Shown here: positions 30,527 to 38,913 of the stretch, one piece after another
Layout: every line of letters starts with the position of its first letter
Position numbering within the stretch: the first letter of the stretch is position 1
Source: Desulfonatronum lacustre DSM 10312
GTDB taxonomy: Bacteria > Desulfobacterota > Desulfovibrionia > Desulfovibrionales > Desulfonatronaceae
DNA: 64,000 bases
NCBI RefSeq assembly: GCF_000519265.1
Contig: NZ_KI912608.1
Coordinates: 3,089,321-3,153,320 of the forward strand
Direction: 5' to 3'
Made by a program: the position numbers and the translations under genes
The notes under the pieces: model-generated
The model's database searches: none
Seen by the model: only the letters and a program-made list of their open reading frames with translations
Told to the model about the DNA's origin: nothing

Positions 30527-31015
30527 TTACGGCTGAGCGCAGCCCATGGGTTCGGTGATAGGACGCGGCGATTGCTGGAGCGTGTTTTCGCTCAGAGCGG
30601 CAAAGGCCGGTTGGTTGATGATCATGTAGGTGTAGATCGGGCTGACTTCGGCGTAGGCCTCGGGAGAAAGGCGTTCTTCCAACAATTGCATCCAGGTGTC
30701 CAACTGGGCCGGCCAGTAGGTGAGCCGGAAGCCGTGGGAGCGGTAGGCCTGGAAGACCCAGAGCACGGTATCCACGAGGGTTCTGGGGTCGTAGAGCCAG
30801 AGCAGGGAGGTCATGAACCGGGCGTGGTTGCGGTGGTTGTCCTCCATCATGGCCATGTTGTTCGTGCCGATCAGGGTGGTGATGTCCGCACGGGCGGACA
30901 TGCGTTGATTCAGTTCCGCGGCCAGGGCCGGGGCCTGGGTTTCGAACTCACGGGCCGTTTGCCGGCCGGGGGGCGTGATGCGCCCGGCGCGTTCGATCAG
31001 TTCTTCGCGGGTCAT
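30527..31015 (-). CDS. Conserved-looking hypothetical protein (162 aa)
   Basis: A 162-residue, mostly helical, soluble protein with a central region rich in His, Met and Trp (NNMAMMEDNHRNHARFMTSL). No signal peptide or known domain is recognised. Its ATG overlaps the stop of the EVE-domain gene (ATGA at 31012-31015), so translation is coupled and the two products may act together. Confidence 0.7.
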   Translation of the reverse strand: MTREELIERAGRITPPGRQTAREFETQAPALAAELNQRMSARADITTLIGTNNMAMMEDNHRNHARFMTSLLWLYDPRTLVDTVLWVFQAYRSHGFRLTYWPAQLDTWMQLLEERLSPEAYAEVSPIYTYMIINQPAFAALSENTLQQSPRPITEPMGCAQP

Positions 31016-31503
31016 GGGTTTTCCTCCGTTGCTTCGTCGGCCAGACGCAGAATGGTCGTGAACTGGGACTCGGTCACGGGCTGGACCGAAAGGCGACTGC
31101 CCTTGCGCAGCAGTTCCATGCCGGCCAGGTCGGCCACGGTGCGCAGCAGGGGCAGGGGCAAGGGATGGGGGAATTTACGGACCAGCCGGATGTCCACCAT
31201 GTCCCAGACCGGCTTGTCCGGGGTGGATCTGGGATCGAAGTGGTTGCTTTGCGGATCCCAGGCCGTGTGGTCCGGATAGGCCTCGCGGACGATCTCGGCC
31301 AGGCCGACCACCGAGGGGTTGGTCTGGCTGTGGTAGTACAGGGCCTGGTCCCCGACGCGCATCTCGCGCATCAGGTTCCGGGCCTGGTAATTGCGCACTC
31401 CGTCCCAGAAGGTGGTCTGGTCCGGGGCCGCGGCCAGGTCGTTGATGGAAAAGCAGTTGGGTTCGCTTTTCAGGAGCCAGTGTCTGGGTTTGGTGTCGGG
31501 CAT
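31012..31503 (-). CDS. EVE-domain protein
   Basis: A 163-residue single-domain protein of the EVE family, PUA-like folds that bind modified bases in DNA or RNA. Visible features are HWLLKSEPNCFSINDL at the N-terminus, WDGVRNYQARNLMREM and GDQALYYHSQTNPSVVGLAEI, which form the binding pocket in relatives. Often found beside RNA metabolism or restriction genes; here it is followed by the coupled 162-residue protein and preceded by a DUF4139 gene 18 bases upstream. Confidence 0.92.
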   Translation of the reverse strand: MPDTKPRHWLLKSEPNCFSINDLAAAPDQTTFWDGVRNYQARNLMREMRVGDQALYYHSQTNPSVVGLAEIVREAYPDHTAWDPQSNHFDPRSTPDKPVWDMVDIRLVRKFPHPLPLPLLRTVADLAGMELLRKGSRLSVQPVTESQFTTILRLADEATEENP

Positions 31504-31521
31504 GGGCGTCTCGCTGGCGGA

Positions 31522-32919
31522 TCAGGTCCGGGTTTCCACGGTATAGGTCAGCAAAAGCTGATCCTGCTCGCTGGAGGGCGGGACGTCCAGGGTGAAGCGG
31601 ACGCGGCGGGCGTCCAGGCGTTCGTGGTCGTGGCTGGAGGAGGTGATCCGCCAGTCGCCGAACAGGGTGTCCTCCAGCAGGAGCTGCTGCGGCTCGTCCT
31701 TGCTGTTCCGGACCCGGATTTCCCAGGTGTAGCGGACCACGTTGCGGCCAAGCTGCTCATGGGCGGTCATGGTCCGCTCCACGTTCACGTCAAAGGCCTG
31801 GCCCATGCGCAGTTCCACGTCCGCGTCCCGGGGCGTGTGGTCGATGCGGTCCTCGCCGATGAACAGGGTGCTGCCGTCCCGGCTTTCCTGATAGGCCCGG
31901 ACGATCCCCTTGGGCAAAGGCAGACCCAGCCCGTTGGCCTCGGCGTTCTTGAAGGTCAACAACACGTCCACGCCCTGCTTGATGGTCCCCTGGCCCGGAT
32001 TGGGATAACCGCCGAACCGGGCGACCAGCTTTTTGTTCAGACTCATTTCCGGAGCCTGCAGCAGGCTGACCTGCTTGGTCTGGCGGTTGGCGATGTCCAC
32101 CGGACGGGGCAGGCTGTAGAGATGGTACTCGAAGAATTCCTCCTGCTGCATCTGTTCCGCGGCCATGGGAGCGGCCATGACCATGTCCCGGCGCAGCGCC
32201 CTGGGCTCCGGGCGGACCACGTTCACTTCTCCGGCCACCAGCTTTAGGGCGGCCTGATCAAAAGCCATGCCCGACTGGTTGTCCAGGGTCACCCAGCCGG
32301 ACAGCGCGGCCCGTTGGTTGTCGCGGTCCACCTTGAGCACGTAGTCGGCCCGCCAGTTCATGCCTCCGGCCAAATAGGAAACGTCGAGACGCTGCCGGGG
32401 CGGTCCGTCGTTGCGCACCAGCCAGACCAGGGTCGGTCGCGGACGCAGCCCGGCGGGCATTTCGGCCAGATACACGGCATCATGGTTGCCGACGAAGATC
32501 TGGTCGTCCACCTGGAAGATGGGCCGGTCGTTGTTGGCCAAGAGCACGGCCTCCCGGAGCACCGTGGCCTTGCGGTCATGCGGGTCGGGCAACACGACCT
32601 TCAGCGTCTTGCCCACGTAGCGGTCCAGCAGGCTCTGCACGCTGATCAGGTCGTACTCGTAGTTCATGTCCAGGACGACGAAGGCTTCGGGCGCGGTCAG
32701 GGAACGGACTTGCAAGGTGGGGGCCTCGATGGTCTCGGCCACCCCGCTGAACTCCACCAACCCGGAGCCCGAGGGCAGCTCCACCTCCCGAACCTCGTTG
32801 ATCAGGGCTTGCCCGTGGTTGTAGATCGTGACGGTCAGGGCCGCGGTCTCCTCGGCCCAGGACGTCCGGCCGAGGAGGATGCAGCACAAGAAGAGGGAAA
32901 TGGTGATCAGGGTTTTCAT
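31522..32919 (-). CDS. DUF4139-domain secreted protein
   Basis: A 465-residue protein with a signal peptide (about 1-22, ending SWAEE) and a beta-rich body. The C-terminal two thirds match DUF4139, for example WLVRNDGPPRQRLDVSYLAGGMNWRADY and the later RYTWEIRVRNSKDE; the motif order is typical. The N-terminal region (TVTIYNHGQALINEVREVEL) is the companion domain. Function is unknown; a periplasmic or outer-surface location is expected. AGAGG site before the ATG. First gene of a probable three-gene transcript with the EVE and 162-residue proteins. Confidence 0.88.
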   Translation of the reverse strand: MKTLITISLFLCCILLGRTSWAEETAALTVTIYNHGQALINEVREVELPSGSGLVEFSGVAETIEAPTLQVRSLTAPEAFVVLDMNYEYDLISVQSLLDRYVGKTLKVVLPDPHDRKATVLREAVLLANNDRPIFQVDDQIFVGNHDAVYLAEMPAGLRPRPTLVWLVRNDGPPRQRLDVSYLAGGMNWRADYVLKVDRDNQRAALSGWVTLDNQSGMAFDQAALKLVAGEVNVVRPEPRALRRDMVMAAPMAAEQMQQEEFFEYHLYSLPRPVDIANRQTKQVSLLQAPEMSLNKKLVARFGGYPNPGQGTIKQGVDVLLTFKNAEANGLGLPLPKGIVRAYQESRDGSTLFIGEDRIDHTPRDADVELRMGQAFDVNVERTMTAHEQLGRNVVRYTWEIRVRNSKDEPQQLLLEDTLFGDWRITSSSHDHERLDARRVRFTLDVPPSSEQDQLLLTYTVETRT

Positions 32920-33018
32920 GGCGAACCTCTTTGCTTGAAATTGCCTTCGCGCTTTCGCGTCTTCCTTATTCCATTTTTGTTCAATAGCTGCATCATCAGA
33001 TCAACAAGGCTATTCAAA

Positions 33019-34038
33019 TTATAAACCTTTCTCAGCCATATACGTCACCAAGTCCCCAACTCGGCAGGAATAGCCCCACTCGTTGTCGTACCAGGAGTAG
33101 ATCTTGGCCATGTTGCCGGACTGGACCATGGTGAAGTCCGCTTCCACGATGGACGAGCGCGGATCGCCGATAAAGTCCGAGGAGACCAGAGGGGATTCGG
33201 AGTAGCCGAGGATGCCTTTCAGGGGGCCTTCGGCCGCGGCCTTGAGCAGGGCCCGCAGGTCCTCGGTGGTGGTGTCCTTATTCAGTTCACAGACAAAGTC
33301 CACCAGAGAGACCGTGGGGGTGGGCACGCGGACCGAATAGCCGGAGAACTTGCCGGCCATTTCCGGGATGACCAGGGCCACGGCCTTGGCTGCGCCGGTG
33401 GAGGTGGGGATCATGTTGCAGGCCGCGGCCCGGGCCCGGCGCAGGTCCGAGTGGGGCAGGTCAAGGATGCGCTGGTCGTTGGTGTAGGCATGGATGGTGG
33501 TCATGGTGCCCTTGTTGATGCCGTACTTCTCGTGCACGACCTTGACCACGGGGGCCAGGCAGTTGGTGGTGCAGGAGGCGTTGGAGATGATGTGGTGTTT
33601 GGCCGGGTCGTAGGCGGCCTCGTTCACGCCCATGACAATGGTGATGTCCTCTTCCTTGGCCGGCGCGGAGATGATCACCTTCTTGGCTCCGGCCTCGATG
33701 TGCATGGCCGCCTTGGGGCCGGTGCGAAAAATGCCCGTGCACTCCACCACCACGTCCACCTTGCGCGAGGCCCAGGGAATCAGCCGGGGATCGCGTTCGG
33801 CGAAGTTGGTCACCTGGAAGTCGTCGCCCACCAGCATGGTGTCCCCGTCAACGCGGATTTCCGGCTCGAAGCGTCCGTAGCTGGTATCGTGGGCCACGAG
33901 GTGGGCGTTGGTCTTGATGTCGAACAGGTCGTTCACCGCTACGACCTCGATGACGTCGCGATGATACGTCCACATGGATTTGAGAACCTGCCGCCCGATG
34001 CGGCCGAAGCCGTTGATGCCGACACGTATTTTGCTCAT
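33019..34038 (-). CDS. gap: Glyceraldehyde-3-phosphate dehydrogenase, type I
   Basis: Glycolytic/gluconeogenic enzyme that oxidises glyceraldehyde 3-phosphate with NAD and phosphate. 339 residues. The NAD-binding [13 protein letters not shown] is at 7-19, catalytic Cys156 in SNASCTTNC, and the partner His183 in [10 protein letters not shown]. Asp37 (VAVNDLFD) favours NAD over NADP. The gene lies downstream of the GAF-domain gene; a fragment of the palindromic element is in the gap between them. Confidence 0.97.
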   Translation of the reverse strand: MSKIRVGINGFGRIGRQVLKSMWTYHRDVIEVVAVNDLFDIKTNAHLVAHDTSYGRFEPEIRVDGDTMLVGDDFQVTNFAERDPRLIPWASRKVDVVVECTGIFRTGPKAAMHIEAGAKKVIISAPAKEEDITIVMGVNEAAYDPAKHHIISNASCTTNCLAPVVKVVHEKYGINKGTMTTIHAYTNDQRILDLPHSDLRRARAAACNMIPTSTGAAKAVALVIPEMAGKFSGYSVRVPTPTVSLVDFVCELNKDTTTEDLRALLKAAAEGPLKGILGYSESPLVSSDFIGDPRSSIVEADFTMVQSGNMAKIYSWYDNEWGYSCRVGDLVTYMAEKGL

Positions 34039-34089
34039 GCGTTCCTCCGAACGGATGTCGAGTTGCTGGGTTGGGGAATAACGAGGAAG

Positions 34090-34116
34090 GGCAATTGGGA
34101 GTTTTTCAATGGACTA
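34090..34116. repeat. Terminal fragment of the palindromic element (copy C)
   Basis: Only one end of the element is kept: GCAATTGGGAGTTTTTCAAT followed by GGACTAT. It lies between the GAF gene stop and the gap start. Confidence 0.7.
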
Positions 34117-34677
34117 TCAGTCCTCGAAGACCTGGTAGATGTAATCGTTGGCCAGTTCGCTGGCCCGCTTCAGAGCGTGAAACATCCGGGCATTTTCCAG
34201 AGCGATGCCGCAGAGGTTGGCAATGCAACTCAAGAACTCCAACTCTTCGTCGGAGAATTGACGGGTTTCCCCGGCGTAGACCCGAAGGACGCCGATGACC
34301 TTGTTGCCCTGGGCGGTGAGCGGCACCACCACGATGGAGACCAACCCTTCCTCGGAGGCCTGTTGGGGGTACTGGAAGCGAGGATCGGTCCGTACGTCGG
34401 CGATGTACACGGCATTTCCGGCCAGGGCTTCCTGGTCCAGCTTGCTCTTGGCCACCTCCACGGGGCCTTTTTGGGCGTAGCGCTCGCTCAGTCCGTAATA
34501 GGCGTCCGGCTTGAGGATATCCCCGGTCCTGTTCAACAGACGGATGAAGCACCCCTTGGCGTTCATGGTCGTGGCGACCTGTTCGACGATCTGGTTGAGG
34601 ACCACCTTGGGTTCCAACGACGAGTTGACGACCTTGGCGATCTTGTAAATGGTCTTGTAAAATGCTTGTGGTTCCAT
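34117..34677 (-). CDS. GAF-domain protein
   Basis: A 186-residue protein that is one GAF domain plus a short C-terminal helix. The start at 34677 (MEPQAFYKTIY) has an AGGAAC site. GAF hallmarks are GCFIRLLNRTGDIL, SIVVVPLTAQGNKVIGVLRVYA and FSDEELEFLSCIANLCGIALENA. It has no output domain, so it is likely a stand-alone small-molecule sensor that acts on another protein. It precedes gap on the same strand, which hints at a link with central metabolism. Confidence 0.88.
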   Translation of the reverse strand: MEPQAFYKTIYKIAKVVNSSLEPKVVLNQIVEQVATTMNAKGCFIRLLNRTGDILKPDAYYGLSERYAQKGPVEVAKSKLDQEALAGNAVYIADVRTDPRFQYPQQASEEGLVSIVVVPLTAQGNKVIGVLRVYAGETRQFSDEELEFLSCIANLCGIALENARMFHALKRASELANDYIYQVFED

Positions 34678-35012
34678 AGCTGTTCCTGCCTTTGCTGAAT
34701 TGTCCACGTGCATGCGACCGGGCCACATCGGCGCTGGCGTCCCGCTCGCGGCCTCTTTTCGCTCATCACGCTTGGCCACGTTTGGCCACAACAGGCGTCC
34801 GGTCCGGAAGTTACGTTTTTTTGTCTTCAAAGGGGACGATTTTCTTAAACTAGTCCAGGCGTTTTTGCATTGCAAGGGGATGGAAAATGAGAGGCTTCGA
34901 GACAAAAAGACCGGCGTGAACGTGGCTGTACGGCGAGGCCTGATTGCCGGATGATCCGGGATTATGTAGATGCTTCACATTACCGACAACAACCTGTTTC
35001 ATGGAGTGAGTC
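34678..35012. other. Divergent intergenic region between GAF and Sel1 genes
   Basis: No gene is supported in these 335 bases. They carry the promoters for both divergent genes; one candidate is listed separately. Confidence 0.4.
34847..34875 (-). promoter_or_regulatory. Candidate promoter for the GAF-gap transcript
   Basis: On the minus strand TTGCAA (34870-34875), a 17-base spacer and TAGTTT (34847-34852). Spacing is ideal, the -10 box is a moderate match. Confidence 0.35.
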
Positions 35013-35924
35013 ATGTTTCCGCGCACGATCCCGTCCACGGCTTTGATTTCTTGCCTGACCCTGGCGTGTTGCCTTCTTCTCGTCCTCCTTGCCCCTCTTC
35101 GCGCGGACGAAAGCGCCACGTTCCGGGATCTGGAACGAATTCAAGAGCGAGCCTTGGCCGGTGACGTGGAGTACCAGCATCGATTGGGATTGATTTACGG
35201 GGAAGGCCGGGGGGTGCCGCGGGATCCGGAATCGGCGTTTTACTGGTTCAGCAAGGCCGCGGACCAGGGTCATCTGGAGTCCCAGGTGAACCTGGGGGCC
35301 ATGTACGCCATGGGGGTCGGGGTGGAGCGCAATTCCATGCACGCGGCCCATTGGTACAGGACAGCCGCGGAACGCGGCCATCCGGAGGCCCAGAACAATC
35401 TGGCCATTCTTTTCGAGGAAGGACTGGGCTTTGCCGTGGACAAGGATCAGGCCGCGCTGTGGTATGGCCGGGCCGCGAAACAGGGCTATCCTGAAGCCCA
35501 GTACAATCTGGCCCAGTTGTACCTGGAGGGCGACGGCGTGGACCGTGACCCCCGGGCCGCTCTGTATCTGCTCATGGCCGCCGCGGAAAGCGGCTACGTC
35601 CCGGCTCAGTACCATGCCGGGTATCTCCTGGAACACGGCGACGGCGTGGAACAGAATCCGCGCCTGGCCGCGGCCTTCTACATGATGGCCGCGGAACAGG
35701 GGTCGCCTCTGGCCCAGCTCAATCTGGGGCTGATGTATCTCACCGGTCAGGGGGTCTCCCAGGAAAACGTCCTGGCCTACAAATGGTTCGTGCTGGCCTT
35801 GTTCCAGGGCCTTGAACAGGCCGCTGAAGCCATGCACCTGGCTGAACTGCAAATGACCCCCGGCCAGATCGTCGAAGCTCGCCGCCAGGCCGAGCAGTGG
35901 GTGCTCCAGAAACGGGCCGAGTGA
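35013..35924 (+). CDS. Secreted Sel1-repeat (SEL1-like TPR) protein
   Basis: A 303-residue protein with a hydrophobic export signal (about 8-30, ending PLRAD). Six Sel1-like repeats of 36 residues fill residues 48-265, each with the pattern A-x-x-x-LG-x-x-Y-x-x-G-x-GV ... A-x-x-W-(Y/F)-x-x-A-A-x-x-G. Such proteins are periplasmic scaffolds for protein-protein contact. GGAG lies seven bases before the ATG. Monocistronic by context; partner unknown. Confidence 0.9.
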   Translation: MFPRTIPSTALISCLTLACCLLLVLLAPLRADESATFRDLERIQERALAGDVEYQHRLGLIYGEGRGVPRDPESAFYWFSKAADQGHLESQVNLGAMYAMGVGVERNSMHAAHWYRTAAERGHPEAQNNLAILFEEGLGFAVDKDQAALWYGRAAKQGYPEAQYNLAQLYLEGDGVDRDPRAALYLLMAAAESGYVPAQYHAGYLLEHGDGVEQNPRLAAAFYMMAAEQGSPLAQLNLGLMYLTGQGVSQENVLAYKWFVLALFQGLEQAAEAMHLAELQMTPGQIVEARRQAEQWVLQKRAE

Positions 35925-36032
35925 TGCTCTCCGGCCTTTTCGTCGAAAATATATCCTTTGTATGGAGACTGATCCTTTTGACCAAGGATGCATTAAGAAT
36001 TTGCTGCCAATCGCCCCGCATCAACCTTGAGC

Positions 36033-36062
36033 CGTGGCGTGAACCCTGAACCATGAACCCGC
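36033..36062. repeat. GTGAACC-type repeat before the hybrid kinase
   Basis: CGTGAACCCTGAACCATGAACC is the same 7-8-base word (TGAACCG/C) that makes up the inserts in the hybrid kinase at 9232-9381. Here it is intergenic. Confidence 0.55.
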
Positions 36063-36086
36063 GAAGTCTTTGAAGGAGGGGTGCGC

Positions 36087-38249
36087 ATGGAGAACAGTTT
36101 TGAAGACCGGATGAAACTCCTGCGGGAGCAGGCCGAAGCCCGGTTGGCCGAGACCGACAGGATTGATGGCGACCTCACCCCGGACGAGATCAAGACGTTG
36201 CTCCACGGCTACCAAGTGTATCAGATCGAGCTGGAACTGAAAAACGAAGCGTTGCGAGCGACCCAGACCCAGTTGGAGATGACCCGAAATCGGTTCGCGG
36301 GATTATTCAACGATGCGCCGATGGGGTACCTGGTCCTGGACGAACATGGAGTGATCGATCAGGCCAACGAGACCTTCGCGGCCATGGTCGGGCGGTCTCC
36401 GCACCAAATTCGTGGCAGGGCTCTGGCGGATTTTTTGGTCAGTGCGGATCGTCCGGTCCTGGATGGACGATTTGACGGGTTCTTCAAACACCCCGAAGGC
36501 AAGCGGCTGGACCTGACCCTGTGCGGGGTCGATGGGGAGATGAGCGTACGCTGCTTCGGACGGCTAGAGCGAGAGTACCATGTCCGGCCGGATCTGGACG
36601 GTCGCCGGCAATTGTTGCTGGTGGTCAGCGACGTCACCGATCAGGTCCGGGCCGAGGAGGCTTCCCGTGAGAGCAGGGCCTTCTTGAACATGCTCCTGCA
36701 AACCGTCCCCATTCCGGTGTTCTACAAGGATAAAAACGGCCGCTACCAGGGCGCGAACAGGGCGTTCGAAGAACTTTTCGGCCAGGATATGACCCGCCTG
36801 GAGGTTGTTTTGGGCGATAATCCGTCCAGGATGGACAAATCCGCTCAGGTCAATCCCGCTGAATTGCTTGCCGGGCCCGTGTCCCAGGTTTTCCAGTCCC
36901 AGATCGTGGACGTGTCGGGCGAGGTCCGGGACGTGGTTTTTCATCAGGCTTCCCTGACGGACAAGCATGGTCGGGTCAACGGGCTGGTCGGCGCTGTGCT
37001 GGACATCACGGACCTGAAGCGGGCCGAACAGACCCAGGCTCAAGCCAGAAAATCCGCCGAAACGGCCTATCTTGCCAGAACCGAGCTTCTGACCGCCATG
37101 CGCCACGGCCTGCATACGCCGCTTCATGGCATCATGGGCATGCTCCAGTATTTGCTGACCACAACACTGGACCGGGAACAGCGCGAATTCGTGGCCAAGT
37201 CCATCGCTTCCTGCGATGAGTTGGCCCGCTTGCTCAAGGACCTCCTGGACGTGGCCGCCATGGAGGCCGACCAGGTGGAACCGCGGGGCGTGGAGTTTCG
37301 CGTGGACGAACTCTGCGTCTCCCTGGCTGAAATGTATGCTGGTCTGGCACGGGAAAAAGGGCTGAATCTGGAGTGCTTCGTGGACCAGTCCATGCCTGCC
37401 CGGCTGGTGGGCGATGAGGCCCGTGTGCGCCAGATTTTGTCCAATCTGGTGAGCAATGCCCTGAAGTTCACCGAACAGGGCGGGGTCCGGGTGGACATGG
37501 CCAATCTCTCCCCAGGGGACCACGGAGCGGTGCTGGTGCATTTCTCCGTGAGCGACACCGGCATCGGTATTTCCGATGAACAGCAGTTGACCCTGTTCGC
37601 GCCCGTGGTCCGGGGCGACGCCCTGTATGTTCATGGGCGTCCGGGGCTGGGATTGACCATTGTGCGGCGACTGGTGAAGTTGATGGGGGGCGACGTCTCC
37701 ATGGAAAGCACGTTTGGCCAGGGTACGACCATGAACGTCTCCATCCCCTTCAAATTGCCGCAAGACCTCGCCTCGACCGCCTTTCTGACTGACGCCGACC
37801 GCTGGAAAACCGGGAAAGGGTTGCGCATCCTTGTTTGCGAGGACAACGCCTACAACGCTTTGCCCTTGCGGATGTTTCTGGAGAAGGCCGGCCATGAGGT
37901 GACCCTTGTGGACAATGGCCAGGAAGCGCTTGAGAAACTTGACGCTCAGGGGTTCGACTGCATCCTGATGGATATTCAATTGCCGGTGATGGACGGACTG
38001 GAGGCGACCAAAAAGATCCGCGCGTCCACCAGCAACAGTGCAAAGAAAAGCATCCCGATCATCGCCATGACCGCCATCGACAAGCGCGGTGAGCGGGAGA
38101 AATGCCTGCAAGCCGGCATGAACGCGTATCTGGAGAAACCGGTGCGCATGGCCGACCTGCAGCGGGAACTGGAGAACATCAAACCCCGGGCGACCAGCCT
38201 TGGGGCCAAAAGAAGTGCAGGCTCGACTCACGAGGAAAGCGGCCCATGA
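36087..38249 (+). CDS. Cytoplasmic hybrid histidine kinase (PAS-PAS-HisKA-HATPase-REC)
   Basis: A 720-residue kinase without membrane segments. The ATG at 36087 is set by AGGAGG seven bases upstream; the in-frame GTG at 36081 is too close. A leading helical segment (LTPDEIKTLLHGYQVYQIELELK is typical of this PAS group) is followed by PAS domains at about 62-190 and 195-312. His340 is in AMRHGLHTPLHG, a divergent H box that keeps the histidine. ATPase boxes NLVSNALKF, DTGIGI and GLGLTI are intact. A C-terminal receiver (578-705) has Asp629 in LMDIQLPVMDG. Translation is coupled by ATGA to a 35-codon frame and then trmL. Confidence 0.9.
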   Translation: MENSFEDRMKLLREQAEARLAETDRIDGDLTPDEIKTLLHGYQVYQIELELKNEALRATQTQLEMTRNRFAGLFNDAPMGYLVLDEHGVIDQANETFAAMVGRSPHQIRGRALADFLVSADRPVLDGRFDGFFKHPEGKRLDLTLCGVDGEMSVRCFGRLEREYHVRPDLDGRRQLLLVVSDVTDQVRAEEASRESRAFLNMLLQTVPIPVFYKDKNGRYQGANRAFEELFGQDMTRLEVVLGDNPSRMDKSAQVNPAELLAGPVSQVFQSQIVDVSGEVRDVVFHQASLTDKHGRVNGLVGAVLDITDLKRAEQTQAQARKSAETAYLARTELLTAMRHGLHTPLHGIMGMLQYLLTTTLDREQREFVAKSIASCDELARLLKDLLDVAAMEADQVEPRGVEFRVDELCVSLAEMYAGLAREKGLNLECFVDQSMPARLVGDEARVRQILSNLVSNALKFTEQGGVRVDMANLSPGDHGAVLVHFSVSDTGIGISDEQQLTLFAPVVRGDALYVHGRPGLGLTIVRRLVKLMGGDVSMESTFGQGTTMNVSIPFKLPQDLASTAFLTDADRWKTGKGLRILVCEDNAYNALPLRMFLEKAGHEVTLVDNGQEALEKLDAQGFDCILMDIQLPVMDGLEATKKIRASTSNSAKKSIPIIAMTAIDKRGEREKCLQAGMNAYLEKPVRMADLQRELENIKPRATSLGAKRSAGSTHEESGP

Positions 38250-38353
38250 CTGATGCTGGAACGGGCTCCCCGCCCTCACTGTACGTGACCATCGGCACGT
38301 CGGCCGATGGTGACCTGGCAAACACGATCCGAACCGTCCTGGACGGGGATTAG
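38246..38353 (+). CDS. 35-residue small open frame between kinase and trmL
   Basis: ATG overlaps the kinase stop (ATGA) and the TAG stop directly abuts the trmL ATG (TAGATG). The product (ending ADGDLANTIRTVLDGD) has no recognised family. The tight coupling on both sides suggests it is translated, either as a real small protein or just to carry ribosomes to trmL. It may also be the remnant of a larger gene. Confidence 0.4.
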   Translation: MTDAGTGSPPSLYVTIGTSADGDLANTIRTVLDGD

Positions 38354-38818
38354 ATGCGCATCGTCCTTTTTGAGCCGGAAATCCCGCCGAACACCGGCAA
38401 CATCGCCCGGCTTTGCGCGGCCACGCAAACCCCGCTGCACCTCGTCGAACCGTTGGGGTTCTCCATTGAGGACAAATATTTACGTCGGGCCGGGCTGGAC
38501 TATTGGGAACACGTTCAGGTCCGGACGTGGCCGGACTGGGCCGCGTTTCTCCAGGGCAAAGGCCCGGGGCGGCTGGTGTTCACCAGTGCGCGGAGAGGCG
38601 AAGCGCACCACTGCTTCGCGTTTCAGCCGGACGACTATCTGGTCTTCGGCCCGGAAACCAGGGGGCTGCCCGATGAACTGCTGGCGGACGACGCTCTTTG
38701 CGTGCGGATTCCCATCTGGGGCCGGGTGCGCAGCCTGAATCTCTCCACCTGCGCAGGCATCGTGCTCTATGAGGCTTTGCGTCAAACCGGGATGTTGCCG
38801 GAAGCGTCTGATCAGTGA
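38354..38818 (+). CDS. trmL: tRNA (cytidine/uridine-34 2'-O) methyltransferase
   Basis: SPOUT-class enzyme that 2'-O-methylates the wobble base of certain leucine tRNAs with SAM. 154 residues, the normal size. Motifs: FEPEIPPNTGNIARLCAAT (7-25), FGPETRGLPDELL (knot) and the C-terminal IPIWGRVRSLNLSTCAGIVLYEAL that forms the SAM-binding trefoil knot. Ends before a strong bidirectional terminator. Confidence 0.94.
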   Translation: MRIVLFEPEIPPNTGNIARLCAATQTPLHLVEPLGFSIEDKYLRRAGLDYWEHVQVRTWPDWAAFLQGKGPGRLVFTSARRGEAHHCFAFQPDDYLVFGPETRGLPDELLADDALCVRIPIWGRVRSLNLSTCAGIVLYEALRQTGMLPEASDQ

Positions 38819-38847
38819 AGGCAAGTCCAGTTATTGGAATCAACGCA

Positions 38848-38884
38848 AAACGGCCCTGGAAGAAATTACCTTCCAGGGCCGTTT
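38848..38884. terminator. Bidirectional terminator between trmL and the TRAP permease
   Basis: Perfect 15-bp stem (38848-38862 with 38870-38884) with a 7-base loop, ending in A and T tracts at its two sides. It serves the converging trmL (plus) and TRAP permease (minus) genes. Confidence 0.85.
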
Positions 38885-38913
38885 GACGTTGCGGAGATAG
38901 ACGGTGTGCGTCC

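Noticed and set aside
36564..38321. Long minus-strand open frame opposite the hybrid kinase
   Set aside because: Shadow of a kinase with all motifs intact on the plus strand.
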